A DNA stretch of 64,000 bases from an uncultured Clostridia bacterium (GCA_946621465.1 CAMOOO010000007.1:1-64000); one strand, 5' to 3'; positions 17,596 to 27,452 are shown, numbered from the stretch's first letter. Numbers and translations: made by a program. Notes: generated from the letters alone by a model not told the origin.

Positions 17596-19023
17596 TTATT
17601 TATTAAGCAAACTTTTGTAAAGTTCGGTATACTTCTTTGCCGATTGTTCCCAACCGTATTCGCCCGTCATGGCATTGGTGACGCAGGCTTTCCACTCGTC
17701 TTTATTATAATAAGTCCCTACCGCGCGTTTGATCGCGTCGAGCATATCGTATGCGTTATAGGTCTTAAAGGTGAATCCTCTGCCCGTCTTTTCTACCGGA
17801 TTAAAGGGTATTACGGTGTCCTTTAAACCGCCCGTTTCGCGCACGATAGGCACAGAGCCATAGCGCATGGCAATCATTTGGCTCAGCCCGCAAGGCTCGA
17901 ATTTACTGGGCATGAGGAACATATCGCTTCCGCCGTAAATTTTGCTGGCGATATCTTTGGAGAAGTTAATAACCACCGCCAGTTTGTTGCCGTAGCGGTA
18001 AGAAATCTCACGCAGCGCCGTCTCGTATTTCCAGTCCCCCGTTCCCAAGATGACCAGTTGCAAGTCCATCGAGAGGATATCCTCGATAACTTCAGTCACC
18101 AAGTCCAGTCCCTTCTGTCCGGTCAGTCTGGTAACCATACCGATGAGCGGTTTGTCCGGGGCTACCGGTAGTTGTAACATTTCTTGCAGTCCCTTTTTGT
18201 TCTCCGCTTTCTTTTTGAGGGATTTAACGGTGAAGTTTTCAAAGAGGGCTTTGTCCTTCTTGGGATCGTACTGATCGGTATCGATACCGTTGACGATGCC
18301 GCAGATCTTATAGGCGCGTTTGGAGAGGATGTCTTCCAAACCGTAAGCAAAGTAGGGACTCATGATCTCGTTGGCGTAGGTCTGACTGACCGTAGTCACT
18401 TTGTCGGACGCCTCGATCCCTGCCTTTAACATATTGGCGCAATTATTATATTCCACTACGCTCTCGTAGGCGGACGGAATGCCGTATACCTCGCGGATGC
18501 AGACTCTGTCCATGTTGCCCTGAAATTCGATATTATGAATGGTCATTACCGTTTTGATACCGCCATAGGTGCTGTCGCCGCGGAAAAAGGCGTCGAGCAT
18601 GACGGGGATGAGTCCGGTCTGCCAATCGTTGCAGTGAATGATCTCCGGGCCAAAGTCCATGAGAGGGATCAGTTCCAATACCGCTTTGGAGAAGAAGGCG
18701 AAACGTTCGCCGTCGTCGTAATGCCCGTAGGGGGTACTGCGTTTAAAATAATATTCGTTATCGACGAAATAATAGGTCACGCCGCCGTAGATACAGCGGA
18801 AGAGTCCGGCGTATTGCTGACGCCATCCGAGGAAGATGATTTTGTTCCCGACGTACTGCATGGTCTGGCGATAATCTGCGCCGATACCCTCGTACAAAGG
18901 CATGATAACGCGAACGTCCTGTCCGGCTTTTTTCATAGCGTACGGAAGAGCCTGACTGACGTCTCCCAATCCCCCCGTCCTCAAAAAGGGACCGGCTTCG
19001 CTCGTAGCAAATAATACTCTCAT
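17596..19023 (-). CDS. glgA: Glycogen synthase (GT5)
   Basis: A 475-residue ADP-glucose:alpha-1,4-glucan glucosyltransferase. The ADP-glucose motif near the N-terminus reads RTGGLGDV (residues 17-24), a conservative form of KTGGL. The C-terminal Rossmann half carries MLMPSKFEPCGLSQMIAMRYG, containing the catalytic glutamates of retaining GT-B enzymes. Substrate comes from GlgC/GlgD encoded just upstream. The ribosome site AAAGGAGG is followed by CAGAA and then the ATG. It is the fifth gene of the operon. Confidence 0.97.
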   Translation of the reverse strand: MRVLFATSEAGPFLRTGGLGDVSQALPYAMKKAGQDVRVIMPLYEGIGADYRQTMQYVGNKIIFLGWRQQYAGLFRCIYGGVTYYFVDNEYYFKRSTPYGHYDDGERFAFFSKAVLELIPLMDFGPEIIHCNDWQTGLIPVMLDAFFRGDSTYGGIKTVMTIHNIEFQGNMDRVCIREVYGIPSAYESVVEYNNCANMLKAGIEASDKVTTVSQTYANEIMSPYFAYGLEDILSKRAYKICGIVNGIDTDQYDPKKDKALFENFTVKSLKKKAENKKGLQEMLQLPVAPDKPLIGMVTRLTGQKGLDLVTEVIEDILSMDLQLVILGTGDWKYETALREISYRYGNKLAVVINFSKDIASKIYGGSDMFLMPSKFEPCGLSQMIAMRYGSVPIVRETGGLKDTVIPFNPVEKTGRGFTFKTYNAYDMLDAIKRAVGTYYNKDEWKACVTNAMTGEYGWEQSAKKYTELYKSLLNK

Positions 19024-19044
19024 TTCTGCCTCCTTTTGTAATCG

Positions 19045-20157
19045 TTATACTTTTTTACCCTTGACAATGACAATGGGATAGGTGGAATAACCGGCGATCT
19101 CACGATCGGCGCTGACCTCTACGTCCTTATCCGTAATGGCATATTTTACGGTAGAATTTTTGCCGATGACGCCGTTCTCCATAATAATGGAATTTTTGAC
19201 GACGGCACCCTCTTCGATACGTACGTTACGGAAAAGTACGGAGTTCTCTACCGTTCCGCTGACTACGCAGCCGTCGGCAAGAAGGGAGTTACTGACCTTC
19301 GCGCCCTCTTTGTATACGGTAGGTACGCTGTCTTTAACTTTGGTATAGATACGGTTACTCTTGCTGAAAAGTTCGTGTCTGATATCGTCGGAAAGAAGGT
19401 TCATACTCTCCGAATAATAGGTCTTTACGTCGTCGATGATGGCGGCGTAGGAGTCAATCTTATAGGCATAGACCTTACCGCCTTCCACCAAACGGAAGAG
19501 GATATCCTTCTCGAAGTCCACCTGTCCGCGAGCATAGGCGCGTTGGACGAGGTCGATCAAGAAATCCTTTTTGATAAGGTAGGTGTTGAGGGATATTTCC
19601 TTCTGTTCGTCGCTTGCCATCTCCGTCTCGTAGATATCTTTTACCACGTCGTTTTCACCGCGCTCGATGACGATACGACGGGAAGTCGTGGTGTATCCGT
19701 TATGGGTGATCATAGTCAGATCGGCGCCGCAACTCATATGTTTCTCAAACATTTTTGTAAAGTCGATATTCGCCGCGATATTGCAGTTCGTGATGACGAC
19801 GTACTGTTCGGGACTGTGGTGAAGGAAGCTCATAATGCTGTAAATAGCTTCGATCTTGCCCTTGTATACCTCGCGTGAGGAGTTATAAACGAAGGGGGGG
19901 AACACGCTGATACCGCCGTTTTTACGGTTGAGGTCCCAGTCACGACCCTGACGAATGTGGTCCATGAGGGATTGATAGTTACTGCGCGTTACGATACCTA
20001 CCTGCGTTATTCCGCTGTTGACCAGGTTACTGAGGGTGAAGTCGATCAGACGGTACCTGCCACCGAAGGGCAAGGACGCTGTGGTACGGTGTAAAGTCAA
20101 TTCGTTCAGTTTGCTTTCGCTACCCGATGCAAACAATATACTCATCATGTTATTCAT
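19045..20157 (-). CDS. glgD: Glucose-1-phosphate adenylyltransferase subunit GlgD
   Basis: A 370-residue ADP-glucose pyrophosphorylase paralogue of the GlgD type. The N-terminal nucleotidyltransferase domain opens MMSILFASGSESKLNELT and has lost the GGxGTRL loop, while keeping SLPFGGRYRLIDFTLSN. The C-terminal part is a left-handed beta helix. In other Bacillota GlgD binds GlgC and raises its activity rather than catalysing alone. The ribosome site AGGAGG is the last part of glgC, 7 nt upstream, so the subunits are made together. Confidence 0.95.
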   Translation of the reverse strand: MNNMMSILFASGSESKLNELTLHRTTASLPFGGRYRLIDFTLSNLVNSGITQVGIVTRSNYQSLMDHIRQGRDWDLNRKNGGISVFPPFVYNSSREVYKGKIEAIYSIMSFLHHSPEQYVVITNCNIAANIDFTKMFEKHMSCGADLTMITHNGYTTTSRRIVIERGENDVVKDIYETEMASDEQKEISLNTYLIKKDFLIDLVQRAYARGQVDFEKDILFRLVEGGKVYAYKIDSYAAIIDDVKTYYSESMNLLSDDIRHELFSKSNRIYTKVKDSVPTVYKEGAKVSNSLLADGCVVSGTVENSVLFRNVRIEEGAVVKNSIIMENGVIGKNSTVKYAITDKDVEVSADREIAGYSTYPIVIVKGKKV

Positions 20158-20164
20158 AGTATCC

Positions 20165-21361
20165 TCAACCTCCTATCATTTCGCCTTCGCGCACGACGCT
20201 GTTCTTTTCCAAAGTCATATCCGGTCCGACAACGGCGATCTTCCATTCTCCGTTCACCGGTCCGTCTTGCGGCGCGCCGATGACGCAGTTTTTATCTACC
20301 ACGGTGTTCCAGCCGACGATGGCGTGGGAGACCCTGGCGTTCTCTCCGATATAGGCTCCCGGCATGATGATACTGTCGGTGACTTCCGCTCCCTTGCGGA
20401 TGAGCGCGCCCTGATAGATAACCGACTTTTTGACCGTGCCTCTGATAGAGCAACCTTCGCTGACAATACTGTCGGAAATAACGGCCTCGTCCCCGATATA
20501 CTGGGGCGGCAAAGCGGTGTTACGGGCGTAGATCTTCCAATTCCTGTCGTTGATCTCCAAACCGCTGTTTGGATCGAGCAGGTCCATATTTGCTTCCCAA
20601 AGAGAACTGATGGTCCCTACGTCTTTCCAATACCCGGAGAAGTCGTAAGCAAACAGCCTTTGACCATCGGCGAGCATATTGGGGATGATGTTTTTACCGA
20701 AGTCGTTGGAAGAAGTCTTATCCTCTTCATCCCGAATGAGATAGTCTCTCAATTTGCTCCAGGTGAAAACGTAAATACCCATGCTGGCTTTCGTACTCTT
20801 GGGCTTTTTGGGCTTTTCTTCAAATTCATAAACGCTACCATCCGGATTGGTATTCATGATACCGAAGCGGCTGGCTTCTTCTAGGCTGACCTCCAATACG
20901 GCGATGGTGCAGTCGGCGTTGTTCTTTTTATGTGCGGCGAGCATATCAGCATAGTCCATTTTGTAGATATGGTCTCCCGATAAAATAAGCACGTATTCCG
21001 GATCGTAACGATCGATAAAGTTTATATTCTGGTAAATAGCGTTGGCCGTACCTTTGTACCACTCTCCCGATTTACCGCGCTGATAAGGGGGCAATACGAA
21101 AGCGCCTCCGTTGAGACGGTCGAGGTCCCACGGTTGACCGTTGCCGATGTACTGGTTGAGTTCAAACGGTTGATACTGCGTCAGTACGCCGATGGTATCG
21201 ATCCCGGAATTGATGGTATTGGAAATGGGGAAGTCGATGATACGGTACTTTCCTCCGAACGGCACGGCGGGTTTGGCGACGTCTTTGGTAAGCACGCCCA
21301 ATCTCGTTCCTTGTCCGCCGGCGAGCAGCATAGCTACACATTCTTTTTTTGTGGACAACAT
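20165..21361 (-). CDS. glgC: Glucose-1-phosphate adenylyltransferase catalytic subunit
   Basis: A 398-residue enzyme that makes ADP-glucose from ATP and glucose-1-phosphate, the committed step of glycogen synthesis. It keeps the intact [11 protein letters not shown] pyrophosphorylase loop, [15 protein letters not shown], the [10 protein letters not shown] metal site, and a C-terminal beta helix with hexapeptide turns. The start is set at 21361 (MLSTKKECV) because AAGGAG precedes it; the open frame continues upstream to 21445, but that part overlaps glgB. It is followed at once by glgD, its regulatory partner. Confidence 0.97.
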   Translation of the reverse strand: MLSTKKECVAMLLAGGQGTRLGVLTKDVAKPAVPFGGKYRIIDFPISNTINSGIDTIGVLTQYQPFELNQYIGNGQPWDLDRLNGGAFVLPPYQRGKSGEWYKGTANAIYQNINFIDRYDPEYVLILSGDHIYKMDYADMLAAHKKNNADCTIAVLEVSLEEASRFGIMNTNPDGSVYEFEEKPKKPKSTKASMGIYVFTWSKLRDYLIRDEEDKTSSNDFGKNIIPNMLADGQRLFAYDFSGYWKDVGTISSLWEANMDLLDPNSGLEINDRNWKIYARNTALPPQYIGDEAVISDSIVSEGCSIRGTVKKSVIYQGALIRKGAEVTDSIIMPGAYIGENARVSHAIVGWNTVVDKNCVIGAPQDGPVNGEWKIAVVGPDMTLEKNSVVREGEMIGG

Positions 21362-21374
21362 TTGCTTTTTCTCC

Positions 21375-23321
21375 TTATTTATTTTTCTTCTTGGTCTTTT
21401 TCTCCGGTGTGGTATCGACGAGAACGATATCGTCCTCCGTCGCATATTCTTTTTTCAGTCTGATGAACATTGCGGAATTGGCTTCTATCGTCATGGAAAG
21501 GGATTGCTTCTTTCCGTGATTTTCTTTGTCAATGGTCTCGTAAGTGGTTTCTTCCACCTTACCGCCGTACTTGGTGCTTTCGGTATGCAATACCACCTCG
21601 TACAGCCCCTTTTTATCTACGCCGAATTCGTACCCTTCTCTCTTTGCCATAGAAAAATTGGCTACGAAAATGATACTGTCGCCGTTCTTGGCGTACCTGG
21701 TAAAGACGATGATATTCTGCGTGTTATCGTCCACAACCGTCCATTTGAATCCGTCGTAGGTGTTATCCTGTTCGTAAAGCGCTTTGTTCTCCCGATAGAA
21801 CCAGTTCAGGTCTTTAACGAAGTTTTTAAAAGAACTGTGCGCCGGGTAGTCGAGGAGCATCCAGTCCAGTTCTTTGTTGTTATCCCATTCGATAAACTGA
21901 GCGATCTCGTTCCCCATAAAGTTCAATTTTTTGCCCGGGTGTGCCATTTGATAGGAAAGCAGCGTTTTAAGCCCGGAGAACTTCTCCTCGTACCCACAGG
22001 GGATTCTGCCGATCAGGCTCAACTTGCCGTGGACGACCTCGTCGTGGGAGAAAGGCAAAATGTAGTTCTCGCTGAAAGCGTAGGTGATGGAAAAGGTGAT
22101 TTTGTTATGGGCGCCGCTACGGAAGAACGGGTCGATTTTTATATAGTCGAGGATATCGTTCATCCACCCCATGTTCCATTTGTAATTGAAGCCCAGTCCA
22201 CCCAGTTTCGGGGGCATGGTCACCATGGGGAAAGCAGTGCTTTCTTCGGCGATCATGATAACGTCGGGGTGGCGCGAAAGGATGTTTTTATTCATGGTCT
22301 GAAGGAAATAGATGGCCTCCAGGTTATACTCTCCGCCGAAATCGTTGGGTTGCCATTCGCCGTCCCTTCTGTCGTAGTTGAGGTAGAGCATGCTGGCAAC
22401 GGCGTCCAAACGAATTCCGTCGATATGATAGAACGTCAACCAAAAATCAATGGCGCTGATAAGGAAGCTCCTGACCTGCGGCTTATTAAAGTCGTACACT
22501 CTCGTACCCCAGTTTTTGTGTTCCTGTTTATATACGTCGCCGTACTCGTACAGGCAGGTGCCGTCGAACTCGTACAGTCCGAATGCGTCCTTCGGGAAGT
22601 GACTGACGACAAAGTCCATAATAACGCCGATGCCTTCTTTGTGGAAGGCATCTACAAGGCACATAAAGTCATGCGGCGTCCCGAAACGGGAAGTGGGGGC
22701 GAAAAGCCCGGTGGTCTGATAACCCCAGCTTCCTTCGAACGGATGCTCGGTCACCGGCAGTATTTCCACGTGGGTATATCCCATGTCGCGGACATAGCTG
22801 ACCAATTCTTTGGCGTCGTCTAAGTAGGAATAGAAATTGCCGTCTTCGTGACGTTTCCACGAGCCGAGGTGGACCTCATAAATATTCATGGGAGAAGTAT
22901 AGGTATTACGCGTAGAGCGGCGAGCAAGATACTCTCCATCCTGCCACTCATACCCGTTGATATCGTAAATTTTCGAGGCGTTAGCCGGGGCGGTTTCGCT
23001 ATGGGTCGCAAATGGATTGGACTTCAGACGAATGGCATGATCGGCTCCCTCGATACTGAATTTATAGGTGGAGTACTTTTTCGCGCCGCGCACGTAGCCT
23101 TCCCATATGCCCGACGGAGAAACCATTTCCATTTTATCTACTTCTCTGTCCCAGTTGTTAAAGTCGCCTACGATGGAGACCGTCCGCGCATTGGGCGCCC
23201 ACACCCGAAAACGCCAACATTTTTTCCCGTCGTGCTGTACGTACTGCGGCATAAAAAAACGGTACGCTTCGTAATTGGTACCCTCGTTAAACAGATAAAC
23301 CGGATAATCGTAATTCTTCAT
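21375..23321 (-). CDS. glgB: 1,4-alpha-glucan branching enzyme (GH13)
   Basis: A 648-residue branching enzyme that forms alpha-1,6 branch points in glycogen. An N-terminal CBM48 domain (about 25-120, with the [19 protein letters not shown] stretch) is followed by the GH13 barrel with [11 protein letters not shown], the nucleophile segment [15 protein letters not shown], the acid/base segment MIAEEST, and [15 protein letters not shown]. The C-terminus is a lysine-rich tail (KKTKKKNK). The start overlaps the ispE stop by 4 bases (ATGA), so the glycogen genes are read from the ispE promoter. Confidence 0.97.
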   Translation of the reverse strand: MKNYDYPVYLFNEGTNYEAYRFFMPQYVQHDGKKCWRFRVWAPNARTVSIVGDFNNWDREVDKMEMVSPSGIWEGYVRGAKKYSTYKFSIEGADHAIRLKSNPFATHSETAPANASKIYDINGYEWQDGEYLARRSTRNTYTSPMNIYEVHLGSWKRHEDGNFYSYLDDAKELVSYVRDMGYTHVEILPVTEHPFEGSWGYQTTGLFAPTSRFGTPHDFMCLVDAFHKEGIGVIMDFVVSHFPKDAFGLYEFDGTCLYEYGDVYKQEHKNWGTRVYDFNKPQVRSFLISAIDFWLTFYHIDGIRLDAVASMLYLNYDRRDGEWQPNDFGGEYNLEAIYFLQTMNKNILSRHPDVIMIAEESTAFPMVTMPPKLGGLGFNYKWNMGWMNDILDYIKIDPFFRSGAHNKITFSITYAFSENYILPFSHDEVVHGKLSLIGRIPCGYEEKFSGLKTLLSYQMAHPGKKLNFMGNEIAQFIEWDNNKELDWMLLDYPAHSSFKNFVKDLNWFYRENKALYEQDNTYDGFKWTVVDDNTQNIIVFTRYAKNGDSIIFVANFSMAKREGYEFGVDKKGLYEVVLHTESTKYGGKVEETTYETIDKENHGKKQSLSMTIEANSAMFIRLKKEYATEDDIVLVDTTPEKKTKKKNK

Positions 23322-24136
23322 AAATTGCCCTCCGTCGTCGTCTCCAGTAAAATATACCCCTCCGGCAACGCGACTTTCTTCAGTTTTTCTCGGTAAATGC
23401 CCTCATCGTATTCCACTCCGAACAAGGCGCTTCCGCTCCCCGTCATACCACAGACAAATCCCGCATTTTGTAATATTTCTTTCCCCTTTCCGATCTCCTC
23501 GACGAGGGCGCACGCCGCTCGCTCGAGCGCATTAAAGAAAAGGACCTTTTCTCTCCTGCAAAGTCCGGATATCAGACTCTCCACGTCACCGTTCTCTCCT
23601 CCGACGGTATCGTAAAGGGAAAAACAATCCGCCGTAGAAACGCCCTTTGGCGGACAAAGAATAGCCAGATAGAGTTTCGGCAAAGATACCGACTGTATCT
23701 TTTCTCCGCGTCCCGATACGAGAGCGCACCCACCGCGATACTGAAAGGGTACGTCGCTCCCCACCGAAAGCAAAAGTTCATCCTCTATTTCCCCGGTTGA
23801 AAACTCCTCGGAAAAAGCCCTGGCGACCCCGGCAGCGTCAGCACTCGAACCACCCAGTCCCCTGCTTTCCGGAATGTTCTTTTCGATAATAATATCCACG
23901 CCGGGCGTCGCATATCTCCGACAAAGCAATTGCGCCATGCGATAGGCGCTGTCGTTTTCGTATCCGCCCCCACCGACGTAGCTGACGCTGATCTTGTCAT
24001 CCATCCTCGCCGAAAGGGTAATTATATCCGAAAGCGCGCAGCTGAGATACAGCCCCGACAGCAGGTGCATCTTCCCCTCTTTGCCCAAAACGTTGAGCGC
24101 AAGATTGACTTTTGCTCCTACTCTGACTGTCCGCAT
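23318..24136 (-). CDS. ispE: 4-diphosphocytidyl-2-C-methyl-D-erythritol kinase
   Basis: A 272-residue GHMP kinase of the MEP isoprenoid pathway, which phosphorylates CDP-methylerythritol. The ATP loop is GLGGSSADAAG (residues 93-103). The N-terminus VGAKVNLALNVLG and C-terminal MTGSGSALFG motifs also match. It is somewhat short but complete. It is the first gene of the glycogen operon and overlaps glgB by 4 bases, an unusual partnership. The -10 box ends 6 nt before the ATG and there is no ribosome site, so the transcript is probably leaderless. Confidence 0.95.
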   Translation of the reverse strand: MRTVRVGAKVNLALNVLGKEGKMHLLSGLYLSCALSDIITLSARMDDKISVSYVGGGGYENDSAYRMAQLLCRRYATPGVDIIIEKNIPESRGLGGSSADAAGVARAFSEEFSTGEIEDELLLSVGSDVPFQYRGGCALVSGRGEKIQSVSLPKLYLAILCPPKGVSTADCFSLYDTVGGENGDVESLISGLCRREKVLFFNALERAACALVEEIGKGKEILQNAGFVCGMTGSGSALFGVEYDEGIYREKLKKVALPEGYILLETTTEGNL

Positions 24137-24142
24137 AAACTT

Positions 24143-24171
24143 ATTATAAATAAATATATATTAAAAGTCAA
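24143..24171 (-). promoter_or_regulatory. Promoter of the ispE-glycogen operon, probably leaderless
   Basis: The -35 TTGACT (24166-24171), 17 nt and the -10 TATAAT (24143-24148), then only AAGTTT before the ATG at 24134-24136. With the usual 6-7 nt to the start point, the mRNA 5' end coincides with the start codon. Confidence 0.85.
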
Positions 24172-24261
24172 CTTTATAATGAACAGTTCTTCAGGCAAAA
24201 ATCAAAATACAAACACAAATTATTCCCAACGGAATTATTTGATAAAATCACAAAAAATCGG

Positions 24262-24290
24262 TTGAAATTTTTTAAAACATGATGTATACT
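24262..24290 (+). promoter_or_regulatory. Promoter of tRNA-Ala
   Basis: TTGAAA (24262-24267), 17 nt, TATACT (24285-24290). It predicts a start near 24297 and a 26-nt 5' leader removed by RNase P. Confidence 0.75.
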
Positions 24291-24322
24291 ATCATTCGTT
24301 ACACAAAAACAATCGTAAATAT

Positions 24323-24398
24323 GGGGGTATGGCTCAGTTGGTAGAGCGTCTCGTTCGCAACGAGAAGGCCGCGGGTTCGAATCCCACTATCTCCACCA
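24323..24398 (+). tRNA. tRNA-Ala (anticodon CGC)
   Basis: A 76-nt cloverleaf including the encoded CCA end. The anticodon loop TTCGCAA sits on the stem TCTCG/CGAGA and reads codon GCG. The acceptor stem contains the G3-U70 pair that identifies alanine tRNAs. The T arm has GGTTCGAATCC. Its 3' end, from 24379 on, is repeated twice downstream at 230-bp intervals. Confidence 0.93.
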
Positions 24399-24859
24399 TT
24401 TATGCAAAAAACAGCCGAAGTTGGCTGTTTTTTTGCATAAATAACGACTATGCATGGGATTCGAACGGGCGGATAGGGAGCAACTGTCATACACGTTGAT
24501 TGCTCCCGTAGTTGACGCCACAGTGCGGCGTCATACCGCCCAGGCGTGATAGGCGCAGCGTGGTCTGCGTAGCGCAAGCGAAATCCGTGAAAACACGGAC
24601 GCCGGAGCGAATCCCACTATCTCCACCATTTATGCAAAAAACAGCCGAAGTTGGCTGTTTTTTTGCATAAATAACGACTATGCATGGGATTCGAACGGGC
24701 GGATAGGGAGCAACTGTCATACACGTTGATTGCTCCCGTAGTTGACGCCACAGTGCGGCGTCATACCGCCCAGGCGTGATAGGCGCAGCGTGGTCTGCGT
24801 AGCGCAAGCGAAGTCCGTGGAAACACGGACGCCGGAGCGAATCCCACTATCTCCACCAT
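24379..24859. repeat. Tandem 230-bp units bounded by tRNA-Ala 3' ends
   Basis: GAATCCCACTATCTCCACCA occurs at 24379, 24609 and 24839, exactly 230 bp apart. The two intervening units differ at about two bases. Each holds the terminator palindrome, an inverted T-arm-like piece (GGGATTCGAAC), and the hairpin TGACGCC-ACAGTGC-GGCGTCA. They encode no credible protein. They look like repeated insertions or duplications at a tRNA attachment site. Confidence 0.85.
24399..24441 (+). terminator. Terminator after tRNA-Ala
   Basis: Long palindrome built on TTATGCAAAAAACAGCC and GGCTGTTTTTTTGCATAA with loop GAAGTT. The T7 run within the right arm makes it a terminator in the plus direction. An identical copy lies at 24629-24671 in the second tandem unit. 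Confidence 0.85.
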
Positions 24860-24864
24860 ATGCA

Positions 24865-24911
24865 AATAATACGAACCCTGATGATAAGTGTCGGAGTTCG
24901 TATTATTTTTT
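24865..24911 (+). terminator. Intrinsic terminator after the tandem units
   Basis: Twelve-bp perfect stem AATAATACGAAC/GTTCGTATTATT (24865-24876 with 24896-24907) running into T4. Confidence 0.85.
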
Positions 24912-25086
24912 GCAAAAGACTTCTTCGGAGTCAAAATACCAAGATGAATACGAAAAGGAACGGAAATCCGGGCAAGCGATTGCTCGGATTTCTCCATTTG
25001 CTCAATATTATTTTTGGGTCCATTGACTTAAGATATAAAGACCGAAAGAAGAAAGAATTCTCTGTCCGTTTTAGTACGTAATTACT

Positions 25087-26052
25087 TTACGAGTTTAATA
25101 GTTTTGACACATTATGCGCTATATACCAAAACATAACGGGTGCTATTGCATTTCCCAATGCACGATATTGTGCGCCTTCCGAGCCTAATAATTCAAATGT
25201 TTCGGGAAAAGATTGTATTCTTGCCACTTCACGCGGAGTAAAGCGACGATATCTTTCTCCATCCAATAAAACAGGGTCTGTACTATTAAGAGATACTTTT
25301 GCTAAATGTGCTCCAACAGTATTGCAGGGTTGACTAATATCTTGCGCACGACCCTTATTCATAGAATCGCGTTTTCTCATCATTCCATCAACAGCCTTTT
25401 GGCTAAAATAGTATTTCTCTGGAACAATTTTCTCTATAACCTGCGAAAGGGTGGCAATAGGAATTGAACCTTCTTCAGGCAGACAAGCGAAATCAAAAAC
25501 TTTTCCCAAGTCTTTACGTATTCCAACTATAATAACTCTTTCTCTCTTTTGTGGAACACCATAATTTACTGCGTTTAATAGTCTATAAGAAACATTGTAT
25601 CCGCTTTCTTCAAATTCTTTTATTATAAGCGGAAATGCACTTTTATTGTTCGCAGACAATATGCCTTTAACATTTTCAGCAACAAAACACTTGGGTTGTT
25701 TTTCTCTTAAAATGCGGCACATCTCGAAAAACAATTTACCTCTATCATCTTTAACCCCTAATCTTTTCGGATTTTGAGCGATGATGGAAAAAGATTGACA
25801 AGGGAAACCACCTGTTAAAATATCAAATTCAGGTATTTCCTCGGACTTAATAGAACGAATATCACGTCCGTCTGGTTTGATACCAAAGTTACGCTCAAAA
25901 ATAGCGCAAGCATTTTCATCAATATCGTTAGCATAGACAATTTCAAATGAGTTTTGGGCATAATGATTTGATAAAAAATCAAACCCTCCAAGCAACCCTA
26001 CATCTGTTCCGCCACAACCACAAAATAACGACGCTACTTTTAACTTACCCAT
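25087..26052 (-). CDS. DNA cytosine-5 methyltransferase (second of the pair)
   Basis: A 321-residue C5-cytosine methyltransferase with the conserved motifs in order: SLFCGCGGTDVGL (I), GGFPCQSFS with catalytic C85 (IV), VAENVKGIL (VI), QKRERVIIVG (VIII), and REVARIQSFPETF...ALGNAIAP (IX-X). The target-recognition region between VIII and IX is short. It is the last gene of an AT-rich four-gene operon and overlaps the nuclease gene by 13 bases. Recognition sequence unknown. With the other methyltransferase it could protect the two strands of an asymmetric site. Confidence 0.93.
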   Translation of the reverse strand: MGKLKVASLFCGCGGTDVGLLGGFDFLSNHYAQNSFEIVYANDIDENACAIFERNFGIKPDGRDIRSIKSEEIPEFDILTGGFPCQSFSIIAQNPKRLGVKDDRGKLFFEMCRILREKQPKCFVAENVKGILSANNKSAFPLIIKEFEESGYNVSYRLLNAVNYGVPQKRERVIIVGIRKDLGKVFDFACLPEEGSIPIATLSQVIEKIVPEKYYFSQKAVDGMMRKRDSMNKGRAQDISQPCNTVGAHLAKVSLNSTDPVLLDGERYRRFTPREVARIQSFPETFELLGSEGAQYRALGNAIAPVMFWYIAHNVSKLLNS

Positions 26053-27452
26053 GTCAACAACTCCTCAAATACACCTGCAGTATCAGTTTCAAATGTGATT
26101 TCTGCTCCATCTTTGGGAATCATACTTATAATATCATTTTTATACAATCCTACGGGATTTTGAATGATAAATAGTTTTTTCTCACTCTTACTAATCATAA
26201 GACGATAAACGAAATACCTATCTTTCATTGACCCAGCAGTATTCCACTCATTTGGGGTCATATGTATTTTATTAAAATGTAACGGTTTAGAGCTAATCGT
26301 AGTTTTTACCTCTATATACCGTTTACGTTCATCGAGTTCAACTGATTGTATATCATAACCAACAGCAAATTGAGTTGGAATTCTTTTTATCAAATGAATC
26401 AAATCGCTTCTGCCGCCAATTTTTACACGTTGACACTCGTGAGAGTGAACCAAACTTTCACCGATATCACCAATATCTTTTGTTTTAATATCTTCGCTAT
26501 CAAGTAGTTGAGAATATGTTTCATCTCTGCTACGTTGTAATTGCTCATATTCTTGTGTATCCGAAGCAATAAATGCCAAAATGTCAGTCGCGAAGTCTGT
26601 ATCGCTCATATCTCGATTTGCATATTTGTACCAACCCGTAATACAAGCTTTTATTGCTTTTAATGAACCACTCTTCCTTTTGATCATAGTGTCATATTCA
26701 CTAAACCACTCGGAAGAATTTACGAATTTTAATATAGCCTCATTTTCTAAAGTATTTTGATAATAAACTTTACTATCGTGCGAAACAACCAAATTTGCTA
26801 TTTCCATATAATCTATAATATCACCAGCATATCTAACGACATCACCCGTGGCATCATAAGAAACATTTATATCTCTATTGTGCTTTATTCTATGCCAAGT
26901 ATCTAACGGCGTTTCAATACCAGAAGTACATCTTAAATCATTGAATATACAATGGCACACTTCTTCTTTTGACAAGCCAATTCTGTGCCCCGATTCTTTT
27001 TCGGCCTCTGCAAAAACTTTTAATATATATTGAACAGGTTTGAAATGTATCCCAAATTCAATTTGCTTTAATACTTCATGTGGTTTTATATGGGCGCCTG
27101 GATATTGAAAAGTATATAAAAAAGTCTTGAAGGCTTCAACCAAATCTTCCTTTTCAGCCAAATCCAAAGCACGTTGTCCCGGACGAGTATAACCATTATC
27201 AACAATATAAAACCCAAATAACGAAGATATTTCAGTGCGCCAATTATTAATAGTTTTTAGTTTGCGAATAGCATTCCCCGGATACTTGCGTATAGCATCA
27301 TTGAATTGATTGGCAAAATCTTTATCAGGTTGTTCTGAAATCTTCGAAACTTCTGTTGCCATGTATATTAATACGTTTTCAATATCGCCTTTGAAACGTG
27401 GGCGAACATGATGTATTCTAAAATAATACTGTTCCGGAACTTGATACATCAT
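26040..27452 (-). CDS. DUF3883-type nuclease, probable restriction endonuclease
   Basis: A 470-residue protein flanked by two cytosine methyltransferase genes. The C-terminal third (about 330-470) matches the DUF3883 pattern: GDIGESLVH, GYDIQSVELDERKRYIEVKTT and MTPNEWNTAGSMKDRYFVYRL. D367, E381 and K383 form a PD-(D/E)xK-like active site. The N-terminal 320 residues are unfamiliar and may recognise DNA. Stop and start of the upstream methyltransferase meet as TAATG, so translation is coupled. Restriction activity is inferred from the fold and the neighbours. It could also be the effector of a modification-dependent system. Confidence 0.75.
   Translation of the reverse strand: MMYQVPEQYYFRIHHVRPRFKGDIENVLIYMATEVSKISEQPDKDFANQFNDAIRKYPGNAIRKLKTINNWRTEISSLFGFYIVDNGYTRPGQRALDLAEKEDLVEAFKTFLYTFQYPGAHIKPHEVLKQIEFGIHFKPVQYILKVFAEAEKESGHRIGLSKEEVCHCIFNDLRCTSGIETPLDTWHRIKHNRDINVSYDATGDVVRYAGDIIDYMEIANLVVSHDSKVYYQNTLENEAILKFVNSSEWFSEYDTMIKRKSGSLKAIKACITGWYKYANRDMSDTDFATDILAFIASDTQEYEQLQRSRDETYSQLLDSEDIKTKDIGDIGESLVHSHECQRVKIGGRSDLIHLIKRIPTQFAVGYDIQSVELDERKRYIEVKTTISSKPLHFNKIHMTPNEWNTAGSMKDRYFVYRLMISKSEKKLFIIQNPVGLYKNDIISMIPKDGAEITFETDTAGVFEELLTWVS

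Noticed and set aside
21192..22823. 543-codon plus-strand frame opposite glgB and glgC
   Set aside because: It crosses two genes on the other strand and is explained by their codon use.
24299..24807. Repeated minus-strand frames over the tRNA-Ala region
   Set aside because: They translate the antisense of a tRNA and its duplicated 3' ends; a known type of false protein.
24379..24859. CRISPR-like array
   Set aside because: Repeats are only three and the 210-bp intervals are almost identical to each other, not variable spacers.
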